Origin: Oscillospiraceae bacterium
Lineage (GTDB): Bacteria; Bacillota; Clostridia; Oscillospirales; Acutalibacteraceae
Direction of reading: 5' to 3'
NCBI GenBank assembly: GCA_902796905.1
Contig: CADBQU010000053.1
Span: 1-33,560 of the forward strand
DNA: 33,560 bases
Positions 22,617 through 30,582 of the stretch are shown one piece after another. Under the pieces are notes generated by a model. It searched no databases and was not told where the DNA came from. It worked only from the letters and a program-made list of their open reading frames with translations. How positions within the stretch are numbered: position 1 is the stretch's first letter; each line of letters starts with the position of its first letter. The position numbers and the translations under genes are program-made.

Positions 22617-24333
22617 TTTCCTGTCCTTTCACAATCTTCGGTATTTTAATGGTTACGGTTGTGCCTACATCAAGCTCACTGTCAATAGTAATACCGTATT
22701 CTTTACCGAAATAAATTTTCAGTCGGTCATTTACATTCTTAACGCCTATACCCTTTGAATCGCTTCTGTCTTTTTGAAGAATGGTTTTACATTGCTCTTC
22801 CGTCATACCCAGACCGTTGTCCTTAACCTTTATAACAATATCCTTTCCGCTGCGCTCAACAATAATTTTTATTTCGCCCTCGTCAACCATTCTGTCAAGT
22901 CCGTGATAAATAGCATTTTCAATAAAGGGCTGAATGGTAATTTTGTTACACATATAGCCCAAAACGCTTTCATCGACGTCAAAAGAATAAGTGAATTGAT
23001 TTTTATACCTGTAGCTTTGAATAATAAGATAGCTTTCGGCATGCTTAAGCTCATCGTTTATGGTTATAAACTCGTTGCCATGACTTATGCTTATTCTAAA
23101 AAGCTTAGCAAGTGCGCCTACCATTTTAACGGCATCCTTGCTGTTTTCCTGCTCGCACATCCACTGTATCGAATCCAGCGTGTTATAAAGAAAATGAGGA
23201 TTAATTTGAGCCTGCAATGCTTTAAGCTCTGTTTTTCTAAGCACAATTTCTTCGGCGTGTACCTTTTCCACAAGCGACTGAATCATAAGCACCATATGTT
23301 CAAACGATGCCGAAAGCGTTTGAAATTCAACCACATTACTCATATCGGCTTTGTATTCAAACGATTCCGCTTGCTTTTCAAATTTTTGCATTGAATCAAC
23401 CAGTCTTCTAACAGGTCTTGTAACGGTTCTTGAAAGTAAAAAATAAATTACAATTGATATTAAAAGACTGAAAAGAATTGCAAAAACCGAGCCGATAACC
23501 ACTTGATTTCTAACCGTCTGCGTTATCTCGTCGTTAAAGCTTACGCCAACGATTTTCCAATTGCATGATGTAAGAGATGAAATATTGTAAATATTATCTT
23601 TTTTTCTGTGTATTCCGTCGGCAAAGCCGGAAATTTCGTTCGTATTTTCTTTTTTCAGTCCCGAAAAAAGCATTTGCTGCTGCGGATGATAAATAATTTC
23701 GCCCTTTGAGTTTATAATATAGCAATAGCCTCTTTGACCTATACTAAGCTTATCAATATATTTTGCAATTGACGAAAACTTAAAATCTATCGCAACAAAA
23801 ACCTGCTGCGAAAAAAGATTTGAATATTCCTTTTTGGCAATTGTTACAACCCAAGGGTATTTGTTTTCGTAAAGTGTGTTAACATGCGGCTGAGTAATTA
23901 CATATCCGTCTTTAAGATTTGAAAAAACAGACTTATCGTAAGATAAATTTGTCGGATTGTTTTTAACATTTTCTTTATTAACGTTTCCGTCTAAAAGCAA
24001 ATTCCCCTGCATATCATAAATCATTACACAATATATGTCTTCTTCAAGCCTCGCCGCTGTGGATACCGCACTTTTAAGCGATGACTTATCAACGCAATCA
24101 TCTGTTTCTTTGCATAAATTATCCAGCTTGTTTTTTATTGACGACACATAATTCGAAACCGTTTCGTTAGCCTGCAAAACAGATTGCTTGCTTGAAAAAT
24201 AAGCCGAATTGAACATTGACTTTTCATAAAACACGCCAAAAAACAATGTTGACGCAAGTGTTGAAAATATAACGCCGAAAACTACTATTGCAATAATTAA
24301 TACCGACAGCTTTATTTTGTTATGCTTAAACAT
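22606..24333 (-). CDS. Membrane sensor histidine kinase (YesM/LytS-type)
   Basis: A 575-aa kinase. TM1 (LSVLIIAIVVFGVIFSTLAS) and TM2 (NQVVIGSVFAILFSLLISIV) flank a ~240-residue extracytoplasmic dCache-like domain (GQRGYCYIINSKGEIIYHPQ). A HAMP segment follows (LLSRTVTRPVRRLVDSMQKF). The His_kinase block has the phospho-acceptor in LQAQINPHFLYNTLDSI. The ATPase domain has N-box ITIQPFIENAIYHGL and G-box VKDNGLGMTEEQ. AGGAGGAGG precedes the ATG, and its start overlaps the regulator gene by 8 nt. It most likely detects sugar through the binding lipoprotein encoded next and phosphorylates the AraC-type regulator. Confidence 0.9.
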   Translation of the reverse strand: MFKHNKIKLSVLIIAIVVFGVIFSTLASTLFFGVFYEKSMFNSAYFSSKQSVLQANETVSNYVSSIKNKLDNLCKETDDCVDKSSLKSAVSTAARLEEDIYCVMIYDMQGNLLLDGNVNKENVKNNPTNLSYDKSVFSNLKDGYVITQPHVNTLYENKYPWVVTIAKKEYSNLFSQQVFVAIDFKFSSIAKYIDKLSIGQRGYCYIINSKGEIIYHPQQQMLFSGLKKENTNEISGFADGIHRKKDNIYNISSLTSCNWKIVGVSFNDEITQTVRNQVVIGSVFAILFSLLISIVIYFLLSRTVTRPVRRLVDSMQKFEKQAESFEYKADMSNVVEFQTLSASFEHMVLMIQSLVEKVHAEEIVLRKTELKALQAQINPHFLYNTLDSIQWMCEQENSKDAVKMVGALAKLFRISISHGNEFITINDELKHAESYLIIQSYRYKNQFTYSFDVDESVLGYMCNKITIQPFIENAIYHGLDRMVDEGEIKIIVERSGKDIVIKVKDNGLGMTEEQCKTILQKDRSDSKGIGVKNVNDRLKIYFGKEYGITIDSELDVGTTVTIKIPKIVKGQENEY

Positions 24334-25909
24334 TGCCTCCTCCTAAATGCTCTTCTCTGTATTTGTTTGGCGACATACCATAATATTTTTTAAAGCAATA
24401 ACTAAAATAATGCTGGTCGTTGTAGCCGCATTTTTGCGATATTTCAAATATTTTCATAGATGTGCAAAGCAGTAAATCGCTTGCCGCTTTCATTCTTCTT
24501 TCGGTTACAAGTGTTACAAAATTCCGGGATTTTGTTTTCTTTATAAGCGCGCTTAAATAATTGGGGCTTACGCCCAACTTGTCGCTTGCATCCGTAAGCG
24601 ATAAATCCTCATTCATATATTCTTCATTTATAATTTGAAGCGCTCTGTCGCAAATGTTCTCGCTTTCGTGCCTTTGCGAGCGTGAAATTATATCTCTTAC
24701 ATCCAAACAAAGCGAAATAAGGTCTTTTTTGTATTGCTCGTTAAAATCAAAAGATAAGCGGGAAGTGAAAAAATTGTTGGATGAAAAAAGTTCCGATAAT
24801 GCGTTGTTGTCGGATAATACGCTCACGCACCTGTGTGCCGTTGCCAGTATTTGAATAATTAAATAATCTATTCCGTCCCTGCTTTTTTTCGTCAGCATAT
24901 CTTCAAGAAATTTGCTTATTTCTTCCTTGCTGCCTACCTTTAAAAGCTGTTCCAGCTTGTAAACCGATTTTTCAACATTTTCAAGCTCGTATGTGCTTTT
25001 GCGCTCTTGGTCGTTAATAAATCTGATATCGCCTGCACCGTCGGAGGTGTATCGCCGTGCGGTAATAGCTTGTGTGCACGCCAGTGATAAAAGCGAAGGG
25101 TCGTTAACCGTTTGACTTATACCTATTGTGCATTTTTGGTTAAACAGCTTTTTTGCGCTTTGCACCAGTTCAATTACCGGAAGACGTAATTTTGCGGACA
25201 TTTCCTCCGGCTCGCTTGTTACAAGCGTTACAATTCTGCCGTTTACAAAAAAGCTTTCGCAAGTAGCGTATTTACCGACAATGCTGTTTACAAAATCTAT
25301 ATGATGGGCCTCGGTACAGCTTTCATTGCTGAATGTTTTAAATTTGGATACAACCACACTGTAGCAATCGCCGTCGCTTTTAATAAGCCCCAGCTTTTTT
25401 GCATTGTCCTTTAATTCTTGAGGGGTATAAACATCCTCGCCCGTTCCTAAAAGAAGCGGCAAAAGAAATTCCGTTTTCTTTAGCCTCAGCTCAACCTCTT
25501 CATTCGATGAGCCCGTTTTAAGCCTTTCGAATTCCTCGTCCATTTCCGCTTTGATTTTTTTAATCTCTTCGCTAAGCTCGCTTGCGGAAATAGGCTTTAA
25601 AAGATATCGAATAACATTGTACTTGAACGCCTCTTGCGCATATTCAAAATCATCATATCCGCTTAAAATAACCAGCTTTGTAGCAGGACTTATTTCTCTT
25701 ACCTTTCTTGCAAGTTCAAGTCCTGTCATAAGCGGCATTTTAATGTCGGTCAAAATCAAATCGGGTTCAAGCTTTTCAATAAGTTCAAGCGCTTCAATTC
25801 CGTTTTCGGCATCGCCCGCAACGCTAAAACCCGCTTGTTCCCAATCCACGTTTTGTATAACCGCTTCTCTTTGACGAATTTCATCATCAACAACAAGTAC
25901 ACTATACAT
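24326..25909 (-). CDS. AraC-type response regulator (YesN-like)
   Basis: A 527-aa regulator. The receiver domain occupies ~1-120 (SVLVVDDEIRQREAVIQNVD; phospho-acceptor Asp in LILTDIKMPLMTG; Lys in YLLKPISASEL). A ~300-residue middle region is typical of long YesN proteins. The last ~100 residues are the AraC double HTH (LSLTDASDKLGVSPNYLSAL; ISQKCGYNDQHYFSYCFKKY; GMSPNKYREEH). It heads the operon with the kinase and binding lipoprotein. Its leader has a perfect tandem 17-bp repeat and its upstream region a second, 22-bp-spaced repeat, both candidate self-binding sites. It is inferred to activate mglBAC and itself. Confidence 0.9.
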   Translation of the reverse strand: MYSVLVVDDEIRQREAVIQNVDWEQAGFSVAGDAENGIEALELIEKLEPDLILTDIKMPLMTGLELARKVREISPATKLVILSGYDDFEYAQEAFKYNVIRYLLKPISASELSEEIKKIKAEMDEEFERLKTGSSNEEVELRLKKTEFLLPLLLGTGEDVYTPQELKDNAKKLGLIKSDGDCYSVVVSKFKTFSNESCTEAHHIDFVNSIVGKYATCESFFVNGRIVTLVTSEPEEMSAKLRLPVIELVQSAKKLFNQKCTIGISQTVNDPSLLSLACTQAITARRYTSDGAGDIRFINDQERKSTYELENVEKSVYKLEQLLKVGSKEEISKFLEDMLTKKSRDGIDYLIIQILATAHRCVSVLSDNNALSELFSSNNFFTSRLSFDFNEQYKKDLISLCLDVRDIISRSQRHESENICDRALQIINEEYMNEDLSLTDASDKLGVSPNYLSALIKKTKSRNFVTLVTERRMKAASDLLLCTSMKIFEISQKCGYNDQHYFSYCFKKYYGMSPNKYREEHLGGGNV

Positions 25910-25924
25910 AATTTACCCTCTCGT

Positions 25925-25958
25925 AAAATTTACTTATTTTAAAAATTTACTTATTTTA
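25925..25958. repeat. Perfect tandem 17-bp repeat in the leader of the response-regulator gene
   Basis: AAAATTTACTTATTTTA occurs at 25925-25941 and again at 25942-25958 with no gap. It lies between the promoter and the start codon. A close copy is upstream of mglB (21520-21536). Confidence 0.85.
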
Positions 25959-25977
25959 TGTATACCAACCCAAATTT

Positions 25978-26006
25978 ATTATATATAAACCTAATTTATT
26001 TATCAA
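25978..26006 (-). promoter_or_regulatory. SigA-type promoter of the response regulator-kinase-binding protein operon
   Basis: On the minus strand TTGATA (26006-26001), a 17-nt spacer and TATAAT (25983-25978), about 70 bp before the start codon. Confidence 0.75.
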
Positions 26007-26073
26007 GTCTTATCTTATTGGGAACAACCGTAACAAAATATGCACATAAAAAAGCAAAAAGTTAAAAATACAA

Positions 26074-26115
26074 AAAGTGTATACTTTTATTTTTATTCTT
26101 GCATACTTTTATTTT
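26074..26115. repeat. 22-bp-spaced direct repeats upstream of the response-regulator promoter
   Basis: ATACTTTTATTTT occurs at 26081-26093 and 26103-26115, a period of 22 bp or two helical turns, as expected for an AraC-type dimer site. It overlaps AAAGTGTATA (26074-26083), which recurs upstream of mglB. Confidence 0.6.
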
Positions 26116-26243
26116 GCAAAATTTAAGCGCACAACGGTTTTTGACTGTTTTTTGCCGTTTTATTAATTTTTTCTTTTAACGGTTTTTTATTACCGTATCT
26201 ATTTATATTAAAAATTTTATTACAAACCAAATGCGGCAAAATA

Positions 26244-26272
26244 TTGACGAAGTATGTTATATAATATAAAAT
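26244..26272 (+). promoter_or_regulatory. Promoter for the small zinc-ribbon membrane protein gene
   Basis: TTGACG (26244-26249), a 17-nt spacer and TAAAAT (26267-26272); overlapping TATAAT sequences at 26260-26265 and 26272-26277 are less well spaced. Confidence 0.5.
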
Positions 26273-26317
26273 ATAATAAACAATAAACATTTTATTAAAC
26301 TGTTGGTAAACTGAAAA

Positions 26318-26605
26318 ATGGCAATAAACAAAAAATGTCCCAAGTGCGGCAGTAACCGCGTCCAACTTTCAAACGAAAGAAGTAAGCACGGATGTCTTTG
26401 GATACTGCTTTTAGGATGGATATATATTTTTTGGATTTGTGTTAAGTGGACGATTGGTTTTATAATTTTTATTTGCTATGACTGGTGGATGGCAATAATA
26501 AAAAAATGCTGTAAAAAAGGTTATGTTTGGCAATGCAGAAAATGGTTTTCCGGCAATAAAAGAATGTTTTATTGCCATAATTGCGGATATAATTTTAAAA
26601 CATAA
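26318..26605 (+). CDS. Small membrane protein with split zinc ribbon
   Basis: A 95-aa protein. One CxxC pair lies at the N-terminus (KKCPKCGSNRVQ) and another at the C-terminus (MFYCHNCGYNF). Between them is an aromatic-rich hydrophobic region that may cross the membrane twice (CLWILLLGWIYIFWICVKW; TIGFIIFICYDWWM). Both CxxC pairs could meet on one side of the membrane to bind one zinc. Small proteins of this build are frequent in Firmicutes and have no known function. The ribosome site is weak. A promoter-like sequence is upstream and a clean terminator follows, so it appears to be a one-gene unit. Confidence 0.65.
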   Translation: MAINKKCPKCGSNRVQLSNERSKHGCLWILLLGWIYIFWICVKWTIGFIIFICYDWWMAIIKKCCKKGYVWQCRKWFSGNKRMFYCHNCGYNFKT

Positions 26606-26644
26606 GTTACCAAATCATACTTTTGTTTTTCTAAGCACGGTATA

Positions 26645-26678
26645 AAAAACGGCAAACGAATTAAAATTTGCCGTTTTT
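26645..26678 (+). terminator. Intrinsic terminator after the small zinc-ribbon gene
   Basis: AAAAACGGCAAA pairs with TTTGCCGTTTTT around a 10-nt loop. Confidence 0.85.
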
Positions 26679-26810
26679 ATATTTTTTAATGCTGTATTTT
26701 TTATTATGCTTTAACAAAAATAAATTTATTGTTTTTTAATGGGTTTTATGTTACTATGGCAACAAGTTAAGCTTATTTATATTTTTTATTTAATTAATTT
26801 AGGAGTTTTT

Positions 26811-27398
26811 ATGAAAGCTGTGGAAAATTTGCCGGAAGGTTTTAAAGAGATATATTCCTTAGACTTGCAAAAAAATAAAAAAACGGCGGTAGCGGTTAAT
26901 TTGTTGGCTTTGGTTATTGCGGCTTTAATGGCGGCAGTAATGAATTTTTTTGTTCCGATTTATTATTTGTTTGATTTTGAAAACGGTTTGTTAAATTATT
27001 TTTTAAAATTTGCCGTTTTAATGGCTTTAATTGTTGCTTATATGATTTTGCACGAATCGGTACACGGAATTGCAATGAAAATTAGCGGAACAAAAAAGGT
27101 TAAATACGGTTTTACCGGATTATACGCTTTTGCCGGAAGCAAAGATTTTTACGATAAAAAATCTTATATTTTTATCGCTTTGTCTCCTATTGTTTTTTTG
27201 GGTGTAATTATTGCGGTTGCCAACTTTTTAGTTCCCACAGAATGGTTTTGGACGGTTTATTTTTTACAAATAGCAAATATTTCGGGCGCCGCAGGCGACT
27301 TGTTTGTAACCGTAAAATTTTTGCGGTTTCCTAAAGACATACTTATACAGGATTACGGCGTGAGAATGAAAGTTTTTTCTGAAAAAAGCGAAATTTAA
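26811..27398 (+). CDS. DUF3267 membrane protein with HExxH motif
   Basis: A 195-aa membrane protein. Hydrophobic segments include AVNLLALVIAALMAAVMNFF, LKFAVLMALIVAYMILHESV, YIFIALSPIVFLGVIIAVA and WFWTVYFLQIANISGA. The third one runs into ILHESVHGI, a zinc-metalloprotease HExxH motif embedded at the membrane. This and the GFTGLYAFAG block match DUF3267 (putative zincin) proteins. Activity has not been shown for most members. I start it at ATG 26811, 5 nt after AGGAG, rather than the upstream in-frame ATG at 26739, which lacks a ribosome site. Confidence 0.75.
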   Translation: MKAVENLPEGFKEIYSLDLQKNKKTAVAVNLLALVIAALMAAVMNFFVPIYYLFDFENGLLNYFLKFAVLMALIVAYMILHESVHGIAMKISGTKKVKYGFTGLYAFAGSKDFYDKKSYIFIALSPIVFLGVIIAVANFLVPTEWFWTVYFLQIANISGAAGDLFVTVKFLRFPKDILIQDYGVRMKVFSEKSEI

Positions 27399-27460
27399 AG
27401 CAGTTAAAAAATATCCGAATTTAAAATAATCAAATTTTAATAATATATATTGAATTTATG

Positions 27461-27517
27461 GAATAAACATTAGTATAAATTTATTATGATATAAATTTGC
27501 CGATGTTTATTCTTTTT
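27461..27517 (+). terminator. Long-loop terminator after the DUF3267 gene
   Basis: GAATAAACAT pairs with ATGTTTATTC (27461-27470/27503-27512), followed by five T residues; the loop is AT-rich and can form an inner ATAAATTT-based stem. Confidence 0.6.
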
Positions 27518-27626
27518 GTTTTGGTTTTGCAAATTTTGACATTCAGTAAATGTCTTTCTGCTTATAGTATTTTTATATAATAAATTGTGTCAAATTTCGG
27601 CAATTAATTTAAGGGGGATAAAAATT

Positions 27627-27968
27627 ATGAAATTTTGTTCAAAATGCGGCAAAGAAATGGTAGACGAAGCAGTTGTTTGCCCAAGTTGCGGATGCAGCGT
27701 TGAAAACGAGAAAACAGCCACAAACGAAAATGCGGCAAACGGCGGAAACGACGGTTTAGCCGTAGCAGCCAAAGTATTCCTTATTTTGGGTTGTGTTGCT
27801 CAGGGTTGGTTATTGCTTCCTTTGGCATGGTGCTTACCTATTACAATTTCTATTTGTAATAAAATGAAATACAACCAGCCTGTAGGAACAGGTCTTAAGG
27901 TTTGCGCATTGTTATTTGTAAACCTTATAGGCGGTATTCTTCTTTTATGTCGTTCGGACGAAAAGTAA
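27627..27968 (+). CDS. Zinc-ribbon domain membrane protein
   Basis: A 113-aa protein. The N-terminus is a single zinc ribbon of the zinc_ribbon_2 type (MKFCSKCGKEMVDEAVVCPS with CGCSV). An Asn/Ala-rich linker follows (ENEKTATNENAANGGND), then two hydrophobic segments (AVAAKVFLILGCVAQGWLLL; VCALLFVNLIGGILLLCRSD) around a conserved-looking PLAWCLPITI loop. This build is common in Firmicutes and its function is unknown. ATG 27627 follows AAGGGGG; the upstream in-frame ATG at 27585 lies before that site and is unlikely. Confidence 0.7.
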   Translation: MKFCSKCGKEMVDEAVVCPSCGCSVENEKTATNENAANGGNDGLAVAAKVFLILGCVAQGWLLLPLAWCLPITISICNKMKYNQPVGTGLKVCALLFVNLIGGILLLCRSDEK

Positions 27969-28010
27969 GATTTTTTTAAAAAGCATTTAAATCAAAATAT
28001 GCGATTTAAT

Positions 28011-28043
28011 AAAAATCGGCGGGTTTTAAACCTGTCGGTTTTT
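28011..28043 (+). terminator. Terminator after the zinc-ribbon membrane protein gene
   Basis: AAAAATCGGCGGGTTT can pair with AAACCTGTCGGTTTTT using G-U pairs, ending in a T-rich stretch. Confidence 0.65.
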
Positions 28044-28209
28044 ATTTTTGTTTGACAGCACCTTTATTTGCTGATACAATACAATAAACACAAAGCATTA
28101 AACATATATCCTTTATATTGTTGTATAATTATATAATATAATGTTTTAATAATGTTTTGTTGTTAAGTTTTATTGTTAATTTTAGATATTAAATTTTGAA
28201 GGTGAAATT

Positions 28210-28929
28210 TTGAAGTTTTTTGATTTGCACTGCCATACCTCCGGCATAAGCAGATGCTGCCGACTGAATTCCGAAGAAATTTTGTTACAGGCAAAAGCCA
28301 AAGGATATGACGGCATTGTACTTACAAACCACTATACAAAAGAATATTTAGAAGATTTGGATTATTCCGCTTGGATAGAAAAATACATTGCCGAATTTGA
28401 AAGCACAAAAAGAATAGGCGAAAAACTGGGTATAGAAGTGATTTTCGGCGTAGAAGTTACATACGAAACAGACCCGAGAATTCATATTTTGCTTTACGGT
28501 GCCACCCCTGATTTTTTACGAAAAAACAAAGAATTATATTTGCTTAAAAGCCACGAGCTTTACGAGCTTTGCCACAAAAACGGAATATGCGTAATACATG
28601 CGCATCCGTTTAGGAACGGAACCCATCCGCTGCCCTATACCGACTGCGACGGATATGAAATAAACTGTCATCCTTTTTATTTAAATACGCATTCGCAAGA
28701 CATTATAAAAATGCAAAAAGAAAAGGGTTTTATTGTAACCTGCGGATGTGATTTTCACGGCGATGTTTACAGAACCGGAGGCGGCACGTTTATAAACGAC
28801 AATATAAAAAACGAAAAAGATTTAGCCGATTTTTTACTTAACACAAAAGAAATAAAAATAAAAGTTCAGGAAGTAAATTCCCAAACTTTGGACGAATACA
28901 GTTTTAAAATAAACAAAAAACCAAACTAA
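28210..28929 (+). CDS. PHP-domain metal-dependent phosphoesterase
   Basis: A 239-aa protein with the PHP metal-binding motifs in order: FDLHCHTSG at the N-terminus, VLTNHYTKE (~residue 40), FGVEVTYET (~80), VIHAHPFRNGTH (~133) and CGCDFHGD (~178). PHP proteins bind up to three metal ions and hydrolyse phosphoesters (nucleotide 3'-ends, histidinol phosphate, others); the substrate here is unknown. The frame opens with TTG 28210 just after GAAGGTGA; no better ATG exists upstream. It is directly followed by the cloverleaf repeat at 28934, 5 bp after its stop codon. Confidence 0.8.
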   Translation: MKFFDLHCHTSGISRCCRLNSEEILLQAKAKGYDGIVLTNHYTKEYLEDLDYSAWIEKYIAEFESTKRIGEKLGIEVIFGVEVTYETDPRIHILLYGATPDFLRKNKELYLLKSHELYELCHKNGICVIHAHPFRNGTHPLPYTDCDGYEINCHPFYLNTHSQDIIKMQKEKGFIVTCGCDFHGDVYRTGGGTFINDNIKNEKDLADFLLNTKEIKIKVQEVNSQTLDEYSFKINKKPN

Positions 28930-28933
28930 AAGC

Positions 28934-29024
28934 GCGGCGGCAAGCCAAAAAACCGTTTTACGGTTTTTTAAGGCAAAAGCATTGGCTTTTGCCGAAAGCC
29001 CAAAGGGCTTTGGCTTGCCGCCGC
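28934..29024 (+). repeat. Cloverleaf-like multi-hairpin element 1
   Basis: A 13-bp outer stem (GCGGCGGCAAGCC 28934-28946 with GGCTTGCCGCCGC 29012-29024) encloses three perfect hairpins. Arm 1 is 10 bp with a 3-nt loop (28947-28969). Arm 2 is 9 bp with a 4-nt loop (28972-28993). Arm 3 is 7 bp with a 3-nt loop (28995-29011). Only three junction bases are unpaired. Element 2 at 33484-33547 has the same plan. Confidence 0.85.
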
Positions 29025-29165
29025 ATAATTTAAAAAACGATAATTTCTTTAACCTTTTAAAGATTTGTCGTTTTTTGTTTTTATATAAAATTTTATATAA
29101 AATTTTCTTTTTTTATTATATTTTTTGTGGTATACTTTTCGTTGAAACAATAAGCGGGTGATTTT

Positions 29166-30537
29166 ATGCGTAAAATAAATATAAAAAAATTCAGCACCGG
29201 AAGCATCATAGCCGTATGGATAATGCTGTTTGTATTTTTAAAGGTATCGGTTAACGGCACAAAAGAATTTTACGATATGCGAAATTCCACCGAACAATAT
29301 ATTATTTGCGAACAGGCGGCACAAAAACTGCAAAAAGGTTCGGATACTCTACAACGGACGTAAGGCTTTTTGTTATAACCGGTCAGGAAGAATATATGAA
29401 CGAATATTTTAAAGAAGCAAACGTTACAAAAAGCAGAGATTCGGCCGTAGCGGAACTTAAGGCAAACCTTGACGATAACGATATTGTTCAAAATCTTCAA
29501 AACGCTTTAAACGATTCCCGCAAATTAATGCAGCGTGAATATGTTGCTATGCGCTAAGCTTCCGACGCTTTAAATATAGACCAATCACATCTCCCAACCG
29601 AAATTTCCTCCGTATCTTTACCTGCCGAGGATAAAGGCTTATCCAAACAACAAAAAATTTCCAAAGCGCAAAGTATGGTAAGCGACAGCATTTATTTAAA
29701 TTCCAAAAACGAAATTTCAAACAATGTTAACAACTGTATGGCAAAACTGGTTTCACAAACGGAAAATCGACAAAAGAACTCCGCTTCGGTTTTTAAATAC
29801 CTTTATTTTATACAGGAAATAGGTATAGTTCTTTTAATGATTTTTTTACTTGCGTACAGTATGATAGTTAAAAAAACAATTGTAAATCCTCTTGTAAATT
29901 ACAACAAAAAATTTCCAAAGACGAGCCTATACCCGTTGAAGGCGCTTTAGAGCTGCAATCTCTTGCAAAAACCTACAACAAGGTTTTTAAAGAAAACCAA
30001 GAATCGCAAAAAATAATACAGTACAAAGCCGAACACGATTCGTTGACAAATTTATATAATAAAGAATATTTTAATAAAGCGTTAGATTCCTGCATAGAAA
30101 AAAATATTCCTTTTGCGCTGATTATTGCCGATGTTGATGATTTTAAATCCGTTAACGATATTTACGGACATGATACAGGCGATAAAACACTGCGCTTTGT
30201 GGCAAAAAATTTAAGAACAACTTTTAACGATAAAGATTATATATTCAGAATCGGCGGAGATGAATTTGCAGTTATAATGTTAAATACAACTTCTGCCGAA
30301 AAAGAATTAATTACGCAAAAATTTGCCGTTTTAAATAAAAACATAAAAGATTTTTCAAATGATATTCCTTCTATAACTTTAAGTTTAGGGGTTGCTTTTT
30401 CGGAAAATTTAAAATCCGATTCAAATTTAAATTCTTTTTCAAAAGAAAGTATTTTTAAAAACGCCGATAAATCACTTTACCACGTTAAAGAAAACGGAAA
30501 GAACGATATTTCTTTTTTTGATGAAAAAACATTTTAA
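29166..30537 (+). pseudogene. Membrane-bound diguanylate cyclase (GGDEF), broken
   Basis: Three reading frames together spell one protein. It has an N-terminal TM helix (GSIIAVWIMLFVFLKVSV), an extracytoplasmic helical domain (QEEYMNEYFKEANVTKSRDS), TM2 (IQEIGIVLLMIFLLAYSMIV), a linker (LAKTYNKVFKENQESQK) and a GGDEF domain with intact active site (FRIGGDEFAVI). Lesions: a one-base deletion near 29345 (GAT-ACT where GAT-TAC-TCT is expected), a TAA at 29555-29557, and a one-base loss in the A-run 29906-29911. The intact gene would make cyclic di-GMP from GTP. The GGDEF part alone stays open from about 30043 but would lack sensor and anchor. The homopolymer change could be a sequencing error; all three together argue for decay. 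Confidence 0.8.
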
Positions 30538-30582
30538 TTACGGTATGCTTTTATTTTTAATTTTAGAAGGAAGATAATTATT

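Noticed and set aside
25925..25958. CRISPR-like repeat
   Set aside because: Only two copies with no spacer between them and no cas genes; a regulator-binding tandem repeat fits better.
28934..29024. tRNA gene at the cloverleaf element
   Set aside because: The arms are too long, no T-loop or anticodon-loop pattern is present, and the loops are only 3-4 nt.
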